A stretch of 64,000 nucleotides of DNA from Oryza sativa Japonica Group (Eukaryota; Streptophyta; Magnoliopsida; Poales; Poaceae), in the NCBI RefSeq assembly GCF_034140825.1, contig NC_089045.1, positions 5,365,501 through 5,429,500 on the forward strand, written 5' to 3'. The position numbers were made by a program, and so were the translations under genes. Of this stretch, positions 55,366 through 64,000 are shown one piece after another. Position 1 is the first letter of the stretch. Every line of letters starts with the position of its first letter. Below the pieces are notes generated by a model. It did not search any database and was not told where the DNA came from. It saw only the letters and a program-made list of their open reading frames with translations.

Positions 55366-58026
55366 CATCGTGACTTCGTGATTTTAACTCTAAAACACTG
55401 CACAAAGTGAATTTGAGAGAATCGACTCGATAAACATGGAAATTAGCTCATGGAAACTGCACCCATTAAAATATTTATTTCTAGCCGGGTATGAGAGAGA
55501 ACTCGTATAAAGAAATACCTTTGAGCTCACGTATATGGTCTTTCAGTCTTTCGGTCTTTCATCTATGTATCTCGCTCAAGCATATATGGCACTGTATGTA
55601 AGCCTTTAGTTTTTTTTTCCCCTTCTACCTCACATGCTCCTCTTGCTACTCTCAATCTCGCAAGAGGACGGGGCGAGGCAAGGCTTGATGGTGGCAATAG
55701 GGTAAGAAGATGTGGAGGCTGATCGTTCAAGTGTTATCCTCTCCATCTCTTTGCATCCACCTCCGAATCATCACTTTTCTAGTTGCGGCGCGTGGAGGGC
55801 CACACCATCACGGAGGAACGATGCCGTGAGGCCAGGATGAAGGATGCATCGTGCGGCTGTTGACAGAAAACACGAGGCCTGGGAGATCTGCTTAACTCCA
55901 GTGCAGGTCCAAAACTCGCCTTCGGATGTATAAGTGTGCCAGTTGATTTGATCCTGTAATCAACAAGAAATAAAAACAAAAGAACCGTGGTTAAATCTAT
56001 AAATGATAGCCGATCGGCCAGATGCCGATGACATATCATTTACGTTTGAGCCGATGTCATGTATAGATCGATCGGCGTTTGGAAATAAATAAAAAAGGAC
56101 TAAATCTATTCGATCGGCTGTAGATGTTAACGATGTATAATTCTTATGTCGACATATACTTTAAATTAAGTGATTGGGATAGATCGGTCGCCATGCCGAG
56201 ACGGTATAAATCACTTAAGCTGAAATATATGTTAATAACAGAATTATATATGTTTACAGCATAACCGATCAGATAGATCCAGCATGCATCAGCTAATACT
56301 CCGATGCAACTCTATGCTAAGATATTAAAACAAACGGAATATACCAAACAGAAGCTTAATATACGTGAGTGCAATAATATCTTGACATGAAGGGCAGATT
56401 TAACATATCAATAAAGTATATGGAGCAAACATAGTTAAATCAGATAAGATCGGCTGAAACTCCGATGCTACCCTAATCGGCAACCAGAAAGCAGGCTAGA
56501 GATTGATATTCTAAACACGACTTAATAGATCAAATTCAACTGATGCAGCATTAAGTATGAAAAGAAGAACAATATCTAGACAATCAAGCCACCGGAAGTT
56601 TCATAGAGTGGTAGATATCTTATATAATCCAAATCAACAGCAAGATCTAACCTGATCGACTGCCTTTTGTATGCAAATGTTAGCCGATAGTAGATTAAAT
56701 AGAGATATTGCTAAGGATTATGTAAGATATATGATAACTTGGCGAATTATATAAACGAGATTAGAGTGTCATGAAGATGTAAGCACTAATCTATGAGAAC
56801 ATAATTCGTCATAACGAGTTTACCTCTTGTTGAAGATCGACACCGATGCAGCTCAACCCGAAAGCAAGAACTCGTTGAAATAGAATAAAAGTAAAAGGTG
56901 GCGATGCGCCGGAATTGTATTGAATGTGTGTCTTTAATTACATAGGGTTCGGGGTCTATTTATACCCGAAGATTACAAGATATGCCCATACCGGCCATGA
57001 CCATTATCTCTAACAAACTTCTAAAATATCACGAGTCTTTGCGGCAGACTCTTGCCCACACTTATCTATAAGGAATTTACATAAATAATCTAATTAATAG
57101 ATACAATTGCCTTCTCAGAACTCTATCCATACATGGCAATCATCTTGAAGCACATCAACCCGAGCCCGATGTCGCGCACAAGTCGCATTACTAGAATCGG
57201 CTATACCAACTTACTCAGCCTAGCTCAACCTTAGCCGATCCTAGCCGTAGCCGATCCAGACTCTAGCCAATTCTTGCTCTGTTCCAGAACTCGATCTCCG
57301 CCTCCAACTCTTCTCTGATTAATTCCCTTTTCCTGATACGAATACTTACCAAATTTGGTTGTCAACAGCGGCGTGGAGGGAGTGGCAACCTGTGGCTGAG
57401 TCACGCCACCATGAAGGCTAGGATGGAGGGAGCGGCGTGCAGTGCTGAGGGTTGCGTCATCGCGGAGGAGCAATGACTCATGGAGGCCGCGATAGAGGGA
57501 GTGGCATCGCCGCAACAACGTATCATGGTGCCCTTAATCAATCGTCGACACTGACAAGCTCCTTGAAAACCGTGTCATTTTACCATGCTCCTCCGGCATG
57601 GCCACTAATCTCCTCGGCCGCCCTAACGACAGCATGTCCACACATCCCATTGTGTTTGGAATGGCTGGCATCTACATCTCCTTCCCCTAACGCCGCCACC
57701 CATGGTTGACCACCATCGAGCTCACCGCACCTCGCCCCAGCCTCCTGTAGGAGTGAGAGAAAGAGGAAGTAGAAGGGGAAAAAATACTGGAAGCTAGCCC
57801 ATGTGCTTGAGAGAGACAAAGATAGAGATGAAAGACCTGACATGTGGACCTGGGGGGTATTTTAGAACTTTCACGTGATTTCTCTCTCCTATTCAACCAC
57901 AAATGAATATTCTAATGGGCAAGTTGTCCATGAGCTAATTTCCACATTTATAGAGTGATTTCCCCTAAAAGTCACTTCGTACGGTGTCCTACAGTTAACA
58001 CCGCGAAAGTCACGATTCCTGTAGTG
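55366..58026. mobile_element. CACTA-like element carrying a solo LTR
   Basis: The right end, reversed, reads CACTACAGGAATCGTGACTT. The left end reads TACTACCGAGCATCGTGACTT. The arms stay similar for about 150 bp (shared TGGAAATTAGCTCATGG and GAGAGAGAA). Without the 1510-bp LTR inside it, the element is about 1.15 kb. The interior has GC-rich GTGGAGGGAGTGGC words. A 3-bp target duplication is not clear (TTT or ATT against TTG). No transposase. It separates the minus-strand and plus-strand halves of the mTERF cluster. Confidence 0.65.
55858..57367 (-). repeat. Solo LTR, probably Gypsy, 1510 bp
   Basis: The repeat runs from TGTTGACAGAAAAC to TTTGGTTGTCAACA and is flanked by a perfect 5-bp duplication GCGGC (55853-55857 and 57368-57372). 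TATA box on the minus strand (GGGTATAAATAGACC, about 56960). Words with GATCGGC recur. Nothing internal remains, so this is what is left after recombination between two LTRs. A fossil. Confidence 0.9.
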
Positions 58027-58980
58027 TTGGGATGCGAATTCTTTCGTTCTGTGTCCCTGCCGTCTCCATCTAACAGCTCATCCCTCAGATGCCATTGTGT
58101 GTCAGGCCGTCCCAAGTGACTGTAGCCCTCTGCCCCAATCACCAACTTGATCACCGTACTCACAACTGTGAGGCACTGCTCTTCACCATCGAGGACGTCC
58201 ATCTCATCTCCTACATCATTGCTATCATCACCAACAAACATATGCAAGAAGGAGCTCATGTTGGGGTTGTCCATACCGTACTAGCTCAAGCCGCCGTCAA
58301 TGGCTCCTAAATTCAACTCGCCACCTATCTTAGTCTCAGCTTTGCCTCTTCCTCGCTTTCCTCCCGGTGGCAGCCCCACTACACGCCACTGTGCCTCGTT
58401 GCAGTCACACACTTGTATCATTGCCACACATTTCCTTGCCACCGACGGTCTGATCTGTTAGCTGTGCTTGCACTTTCACTGGGATGCAAACGACAACGTC
58501 GTGCCGTGGAAGAGACCCGCCCGGCCACCACGTTGCCTCATTGCCTGCTACCACCAATGAGGCTATCTCTCATTGTGCACACCTTGCCAAGGCAGGGGTT
58601 GAGAGTTGAGGCTGCCTCGCGATGGGCTTGCATCTAGCGCGAGGCAACAAAGTGGGACAATCTCATTGACGTCCTCTTAGCAGGCGGCCACGTGCGCGGC
58701 CGACAATGTCCGCCTACACGGTGTGAATTTATATCTTTGGTGATAATTTTTAAAAAGTTAGTGAATTGGATTGCAAATTTCGGAATGTCATGAAGCTTGA
58801 AATTTTCAAGAGCCCCTAAATGAAGGGTAAAATATGTGCTTGTCAATTATCCTAGCTAGTATAAACATAATAGGGTTAAAAAAAAGGAGCACTACCCATA
58901 ATCCATAAACTTCCCCAAACACAAACAAATCACGCCGCCGGCGGCTCTGCTCACCGCCAGCCGCCTTCCACCGCCTTCGC
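58027..58980. other. Upstream region of the truncated mTERF copy
   Basis: The minus strand is open for about 100 codons at 57972-58274 (partly in the CACTA arm) with no recognisable domain. A TTAGTAATGG-free mixed stretch leads to 58980. I see nothing else I can support. Confidence 0.3.
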
Positions 58981-58981
58981 C

Positions 58982-59882
58982 ATGCTTCACTTTCGAGAAC
59001 TCCTCCCGCTCCTCCGCTCCGCCATCGCCGCCGTGGCCTCTAACCCTGCCAGCCACACACTACCCTCTCTCCACCTCCGCACCCTCCGCTTATGGACTCC
59101 GCAACTGCGACATCGCATCGAGGCTCGAGTTCTTGATCCCTTTGTTGGGCTCCTACGAGGTGCTTCTCAAGACCGTCAAGCGAAGCTACCGCATCCTCAC
59201 CTCCGACATAGAGGAGGTCATCAAGCCCAACTTCGCGCAGCTCCAGGAGTGCGGGCTAACTGTTTGTGATATTGTCAAGACCAACCCGAGGCTGCTCTCG
59301 TTCAATCCAGAGCGAATCAAGCGCTATGTGCATCGTGCCGATATGCTTGGCGTGCCCCGTTGCTCGCCGGCATTCAGGATGGCCGTGTGCTCTACCAATG
59401 AAGGCAGCGTCACTGCGAGGATGGAGTTCTTGAGCAGGACTCTTGGTTGCTCCATGGACAATATCCTTATCGCGGTTGGCAAGAGGCCAACTATTCTTGG
59501 CCTATCAATGGATAATCTTCGCCGCAAGATAGAGTTCTTGGTGACTGAGGTTGGCTTAAAGCTAGAGTGCATTGTGGAGTGCCTTGGGATTCTCAGGTAC
59601 AGCCTTGAGAAGCGTATGGTGCCACGGCATTCTGTCATGGAGATACTGCGGGCGAGGGGGTTGATGAAGAAAGGTGCTTCCTTATATGGTTTAATCATGC
59701 AAGGTGAGGCCGATTTCGTTGCGAGATACATTGATACTCATAAGGACATGGTTCATGGGCTTGCAGATGCTTACAATGCATCTTGTTTTGGGAAAATGCC
59801 TGTAGTGCCGGATTCCACTGTTAAAAAGAGACACGGGAGGCGAGATATATATTGCAGGGGTAAGGTTAGTATCGGGCCTTAG
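58982..59882 (+). pseudogene. mTERF gene with an N-terminal deletion
   Basis: The ATG at 58982 opens the usual targeting start ('MLHFRELLPLLRSAIAA'). At about 59095 about 310-320 bp are missing compared with the gene at 62889: the text jumps from the end of the targeting peptide to 'LRNCDIASRLEF', and both edges carry CTCCGC. The loss shifts the frame, so the two parts do not join. The remaining 3' frame (about 59100-59882) is open and well kept: 'VIKPNFAQLQECGLTVCDIVK', 'EFLSRTLGCSMDNI', 'YSLEKRMVPRHSVMEIL', ending with a divergent basic tail ('TVKKRHGRRD'). Its first in-frame ATG is near 59346. Either a pseudogene or a shortened protein without targeting; I favour pseudogene. Confidence 0.8.
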
Positions 59883-60714
59883 CATCTGATGCTTACTTAG
59901 ATATCAATTCATGGTGGATTCTCACTTCTGTGTCAGTCGACTTCCATGGTAGAACTGTAGGTGATCTAAGTTCTGATATGGTGATCCATGCTTCAACCAT
60001 CGATATGTGCAAAGCAGATGAGCTGTCTTGATCTGTTCCCTGCACATATCATGTCTTATTGCTTTAGCACTTGAGCTGACAGTGTTCAAGTTGTATTAGG
60101 CTATTAGCTTTCCTTTTTCATATCCTACTTGACCAAACTCTTGTTTACATTTCAAGAGATTGGCCTTAAGAACATCGAATTACCATTTTGAAGTTCATTA
60201 TGTTGAAGGAACATTCAAGAGGTTGCTCTGCTCTGGGATCAGCCACCACCTAGTTTCATGGTTTCACGCCTATGTAACATACATTAACCTGTCAATTATA
60301 TTTGACTATTTTGGTTAGGATTTGCTATGTTTGAAATTTGGAACCTCCTGAGTTACATGCTTGACAATTACACTTGTAGGTCGGCTTTACATCTAGCAGA
60401 CACTCTTTTGGAGTTTTCTGAGTTGCAACAGTGATAGAATGTATGAGCTCTTGGACTGCTTTCTTGTTGTAACTTTGCAAAAAAAGCAAGGTGAATAAAT
60501 TTCAGACATTATATTTTCTCGAAGTGCATATAAGATTACAAATGGTAGGATCCATACGGAACATGCATACATTTGGAGATAGGAGAGGAGAAATGAGGAG
60601 GACGAGGAAGACTAGGGGGCAATTTTGATATTTCACTCCGTGCTGTGGTAAAAGAGTGAAATTGTAATGATGTTTGCGATACAAAGCCAAACAACTTTGT
60701 GACTTTTAAAGAAG
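59883..60714. other. Downstream region of the truncated mTERF copy
   Basis: Probably former 3' untranslated sequence, AT-rich. No gene or element ends found. Confidence 0.35.
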
Positions 60715-61795
60715 GAAAACGTTCGAATTACCCTCTGAACTATTGCAGCAGTACAAGTTACTGCTTAATCTAAAAAACGGATACTTGACACCTCTAACTT
60801 TTCAAACCGGATAAATAACCCCCTGGTACTTTTAGGCGGTTTTAGCTAGAGCTAGCACACATGACACCAACGTGGCAAACCAATCAAAAAATCTATAGGA
60901 CCCACTCGTCATATCTCTCACCCATCTCTTTCTCTCTGTTGTGTCTTGCGATGAATTTGGAGCGGCGCCTCATCGATCCTGCCCATTGGAGCTCGAGCTT
61001 GCTTGGGGAGGTCCCCAAAGGGTAGCGGCGAGGAGGCCTTTGGAGGTGTTGGCTGGGGGTGAGCTCGAGCACTCCTTAGGGAGGTGGTACTTGATCACTC
61101 CTTGGTGTGGTGGGCAGTGGTTGGAGATTGAGGAGGTGACACGCTACTGCCGAGGAGCCTAGGAAGGGGAACTTGGGTTCATGTGTGGTGGCCGGTTATA
61201 GGGGCTTGTTAGCTCCCCTTCTCCTCGAGGTGGTCCAACTGTGAGAACTCAAGGATGTGGAGCTAGAGACGAGAGTACTAGTTGACAATGGCGGGCGAGG
61301 GGAGACGAACCTAGGTGCAGATCTAGAGCGGAAGAGCATTGACCATCACTTCCGACCAATGTCTCCATTGACCTCCCCAAGTGAGCTCAAGCATGGCAAG
61401 CGATATTGGCGAGTTGTTGCCTCCATGGACCTCCCCGAGCAAGATCGAGCTGCCGTTCCGAGTAGCCGCCTACATCACCCTTTATGAAAGCTCAAGCTTC
61501 GCCTTCAACGCCCTCCTGAGAAGCCCCTTCCTCGCCACCGCCCACTGCGCCCACAACACCCTTGCGCCAATACAGAGTGGGGTGATGAGGCTAATAGGTG
61601 GGCCCTATGATTTTTAAAACTCCATTACTGATTGGATTGTCACATTAGCGTTAAGTATGACTGAAACCTCTTCGATTGAGTCAGCGCATATTTTGTCCGG
61701 TTTGAGAAGGTTAGAATGTGAAATGTCTACTTGTACAGTGGGTATAATTCAAATGTACCAACATTTTAGGGGTAATGCGGGGGTATTTTTTCCTT
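60715..61795. mobile_element. Worn Mutator-like element with GC-rich interior (candidate)
   Basis: Outer stretches look like paired arms of about 150 bp: GTACAAGT and TTTCAAACCGGA at the left against TGTACAAGT and CTCAAACCGGACAAA reversed at the right. The middle (60940-61610) has GAGCTCGAGC, CTCCCCGAGC and GTGGGCCC words and several open frames of 73-78 codons without domains. No 9-bp duplication found, so this is tentative. Confidence 0.4.
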
Positions 61796-61873
61796 GAAGT
61801 ATGCTGAAAAACATTTAAAAAAACAAAATTACAGGTCCAAGAGAAATGACCGGTCTCCCATATTTAGGGGTAG

Positions 61874-62780
61874 GGGGTGGTTAGATCCAGGGGTGTAAAG
61901 TTTTAGCGTGTCACATCGGGTATTATAAAGGTTGTCGTATAGGGTGTTAGGGCACTAATAAAAAACCTAATTACAGAATCCGTCGGTAAACCGCGAGACG
62001 AATTTATTAATCCGTCATTAGTAAATGTTTATTATAGCACCAGTCAAATCATGGAGCAATTAGCCTTAAAAGATTGGGTGAATAGCCAATGTGGTCCCTG
62101 AAGTTTTGCTTCGGGCTCAGTTTAGTCCTTGAGGTTTCAAATCATCCAAACAAGTCCTCCAAATTAATCATTTGGGTTAATATAGTCCTTGGACCCACAA
62201 AAAAGTACCACGTGAGCATGCCAAGTCATCCTCACATGTAGCGGTATGAATGAAATGATCATTCTACCCTTATATACCATATAGAAAAGAAAAAAATCAC
62301 AAACAGAAAAAAATAACAGGCCAGCGGCAATCGTAAGTGACAATTCTAAAATGATCATACACGTGTGAAATCATTTGTCTTCTTTTTTTTTCTTTCTTTT
62401 CTATGTGGTATACAAGGGTAGAATTTTTTTTCTTTCTTTTCTATGTGGTATATAAGGGTAGAATGGTCATTTCATTCATACCGTTGCATGTGAGGATGAC
62501 TTGGCATGCTCACGTGACACTTTTTGTGGGTCTAAGGACTATATTAACCCAAATGATTAATTTGGAGGACTTGTTTGGACGATTTGAAACTTCAAGGACT
62601 AAACTGAGCCCAAAGAGAAACTTCAGGGACCATATTAGCTATTCACCCTAAAAGATTTATCTCGCAAATTAGTCACAATTTGTACCATTAATTATTTTTA
62701 GCTTATATTTAATACTTTATATACGTATTAAAAGTTGGATGCGACAGGCCGAAAAACTTTGGGGTGGTATTTAAACAGGG
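61874..62780. mobile_element. Older MITE-like element split by a Mutator-like insertion
   Basis: The left end is GGGGTGGTTAGATCC and the right end, reversed, CCCTGTTTAAATACC. In between is the familiar rice text ATTACAGAATCCGTCGG, CGAGACGAATTTATTAATCCG, then after the insertion TTTATCTCGCAAATTAGTC and ATTATTTTTAGC. The type is common in rice as a long Tourist-like MITE. End positions are approximate and the 3-bp duplication is unclear. Confidence 0.55.
62076..62648. mobile_element. Mutator-like MITE, 573 bp, perfect 9-bp duplication
   Basis: The ends GGGTGAATAGCCAATGTGG and, reversed, GGGTGAATAGCTAATATGG belong to arms of about 210 bp. TAAAAGATT flanks both sides (62067-62075 and 62649-62657). 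Inside the right arm a unit of about 42 bp (CTATGTGGTATACAAGGGTA) is duplicated. It lies about 240 bp upstream of the mTERF start at 62889. Confidence 0.93.
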
Positions 62781-62812
62781 CTAGCGAAAGATCGGTTTGA
62801 CTGCTCCTAGCG

Positions 62813-62838
62813 GCTCTCTCTCTCTCTCTCTCTCTCCC
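62813..62838. repeat. CT microsatellite in the leader of mTERF copy 4
   Basis: About twelve CT units, 50 bp upstream of the ATG at 62889. Such runs are common in grass 5' leaders. Confidence 0.9.
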
Positions 62839-62888
62839 CTCTTTTTTAAGCAGCCGCCTTTCCCCGGCGGCCGGCGGCCGGCGACGCC

Positions 62889-64000
62889 ATGCTCCACCTC
62901 CGGCAGTGCCTCCTCCCGCTGCTCCGCGCCGCCGCCGCCGCCCATCCCCACACCTCCGCCGCATCCTCCTCCTCTCTCCACCTCAGCCGCCGCCTCTTCT
63001 CCACCGCCGCCGGGCCCGACACCGCGCCCCCCTTCTCCGTCGAGGAGTACCTCGTCGCCACCTGCGGCCTCACGGGCGCCCAGGCGCTCAAAGCGTCCAA
63101 GAAGCTCTCCCACCTCAGGTCGCCCGCCAAGCCCGACGCCGTGCTCGCCGTCCTCTCCGGCGTCGGCCTCTCCCGCGCCGACCTCGCCGCCGTGGTCGCC
63201 GCCGACCCGATGCTGCTCTGCGCCAGGGCGCGCAACGTCGCCCGCCGGCTGCATTCGCTCCGCGACCGCGTCGGTCTGTCCGATGCCGACGTCGCCCGTT
63301 TCCTCCTCGCCGGCGGCGCAATGGGCCTCCGCAAATGCGACATCGCCCCGAGGCTCGAGTTCTGGATCGGCTTCGTCGGATCGTTCGACAAGCTCCTACC
63401 GGCACTGAAGGGGAACAACGGAATCCTCATGAGTGACCTGGACAAGGTCGTGAAGCCGAACATCGCGCTGCTCCAGGAGTGCGGGCTAAGTGTTTGTGAA
63501 ATTGCCAAGCTGTCTACGCTCAAGTGGACGGTGCTGTCGTTGAGTCCAGAGCGAGTCAAGGCGTCGGTGCTGTGCGTCGAGAAGTTGGTCGTGCCCCGCT
63601 CCTCGGATCGGTTCAAGCACGTGCTCAAGTCCGCCTGTTGGATCTCCGAAGATATGCTCGCCATGAAAATGGAGTTCTTGAGGAGCACTCTTGGTTGCTC
63701 CGAGGACAAGCTCCGTGCCGCGGTCTGCATTTCGCCACATATTTTCTACCTGTCCGACAAGAACCTTTGCCGAAAGATAGACTTCCTGATCTCCGAGGTT
63801 GGCTTGGAGCGTGAGTTCATTGTGGAAAGGCCTTGGGTGCTCGGCTACAGCCTCGAGAAGCGTATGGTGCCACGGCATTCTGTCATGAAGATCCTGAGGA
63901 CCATGGGATTGATGAAGGATGCTGTTGACTTCAGCAGTTCACTTGTTTACTCTGAGAAAAAATTCGTTGCAAGATACATTGATCCTTACAAGCAAGCAGC
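62889..64000 (+). CDS. mTERF family protein, intact copy 4, cut by the window edge
   Basis: Open from the ATG at 62889 to the right edge, 370 codons; by comparison with copy 1 about 20 codons are missing. The start 'MLHLRQCLLPLLR' and 'LSRRLFSTAAG' form a likely mitochondrial targeting peptide. Then 'PFSVEEYLVATCGLTGAQALKASKKLSHLRS', 'VLAVLSGVGLSRADLAAVVAADPMLLCAR', 'VVKPNIALLQECGLSVCEIAKL', 'EFLRSTLGCSEDKLRAAVCISPHIF' and 'YSLEKRMVPRHSVMKIL'. It shares RMVPRHSVM with the truncated plus-strand copy at 59.0 kb rather than the RHYIV form of the minus-strand copies, so the two plus-strand copies are closest relatives. The first 450 bp are very GC-rich. Organellar nucleic-acid binding is known for the family; this gene's target is not. 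Confidence 0.92.
   Translation, partial: MLHLRQCLLPLLRAAAAAHPHTSAASSSSLHLSRRLFSTAAGPDTAPPFSVEEYLVATCGLTGAQALKASKKLSHLRSPAKPDAVLAVLSGVGLSRADLAAVVAADPMLLCARARNVARRLHSLRDRVGLSDADVARFLLAGGAMGLRKCDIAPRLEFWIGFVGSFDKLLPALKGNNGILMSDLDKVVKPNIALLQECGLSVCEIAKLSTLKWTVLSLSPERVKASVLCVEKLVVPRSSDRFKHVLKSACWISEDMLAMKMEFLRSTLGCSEDKLRAAVCISPHIFYLSDKNLCRKIDFLISEVGLEREFIVERPWVLGYSLEKRMVPRHSVMKILRTMGLMKDAVDFSSSLVYSEKKFVARYIDPYKQA

Noticed and set aside
57972-58274. Minus-strand frame of about 100 codons
   Set aside because: It overlaps the arm of the CACTA-like element and has no recognisable domain.
62164-62651. Small membrane-like open frames
   Set aside because: They are the two arms of the Mutator-like MITE read as protein.
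1-64000. tRNA, rRNA and CRISPR
   Set aside because: Reading both strands I saw no cloverleaf with TTCRANNC box, no rRNA text and no regular spacer array. A tRNA scan would settle it; any high-scoring hit would overturn this.

Overview
This is plant nuclear DNA and almost certainly a grass, most likely rice (Oryza). The evidence is the dense mix of Stowaway, Tourist-like, hAT, CACTA and Mutator-like elements with intact target duplications, Copia and Gypsy LTR elements, very GC-rich 5' ends of genes against AT-rich introns and flanks, and two grass-type families (DUF3615-like and F-box/LRR genes) beside an mTERF cluster. I saw no bacterial operons, rRNA, tRNA or CRISPR.

Layout. 1-8227: two nested Copia fossils on the minus strand; a Sirevirus-type element sits inside the 3' LTR of an older Copia. 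8499-14879: a run of short elements (CACTA, solo LTR-like copy, hAT, PIF/Harbinger, two Tourist-like) around two AT-rich repeat arrays. 15201-17777: a three-exon DUF3615-like gene. 17992-19249: a Mutator-like element with a captured LRR-like fragment and a perfect 9-bp target duplication. 19675-24952: Gypsy LTR and gag remnants. 24955-26556: three MITEs.

26560-36180: a tandem duplication of an F-box/LRR gene. The right copy (33090-35778) is open over four exons and ends in a strongly acidic tail. The left copy (27004-29606) is decaying. Between them lie two hAT elements and a worn mTERF relic.

30570-64000: an mTERF cluster that shows birth and death. It holds relics at 30.6, 38.0-38.6 and 46.2-46.6 kb, intact genes at 48.3-49.4 kb (minus) and 53.7-55.1 kb (minus, with an internal 36-residue triplication), an N-terminally deleted copy at 59.0-59.9 kb (plus), and an intact gene running off the right edge from 62.9 kb (plus). 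Four of the minus-strand copies keep a shared 3' flank, so whole blocks were duplicated, not just coding exons. Mutator-like elements sit a few hundred bases upstream of two intact mTERF starts, and a CACTA-like element holding a solo LTR separates the minus and plus halves.

The genes do not form a pathway. mTERF proteins act in organelles on nucleic acids. F-box proteins are substrate adaptors of SCF ubiquitin ligases. The DUF3615-like gene has no known role. I found no convincing new system. The strongest observations are the mTERF history, the F-box pair with its acidic last exon, and the captured LRR fragment.
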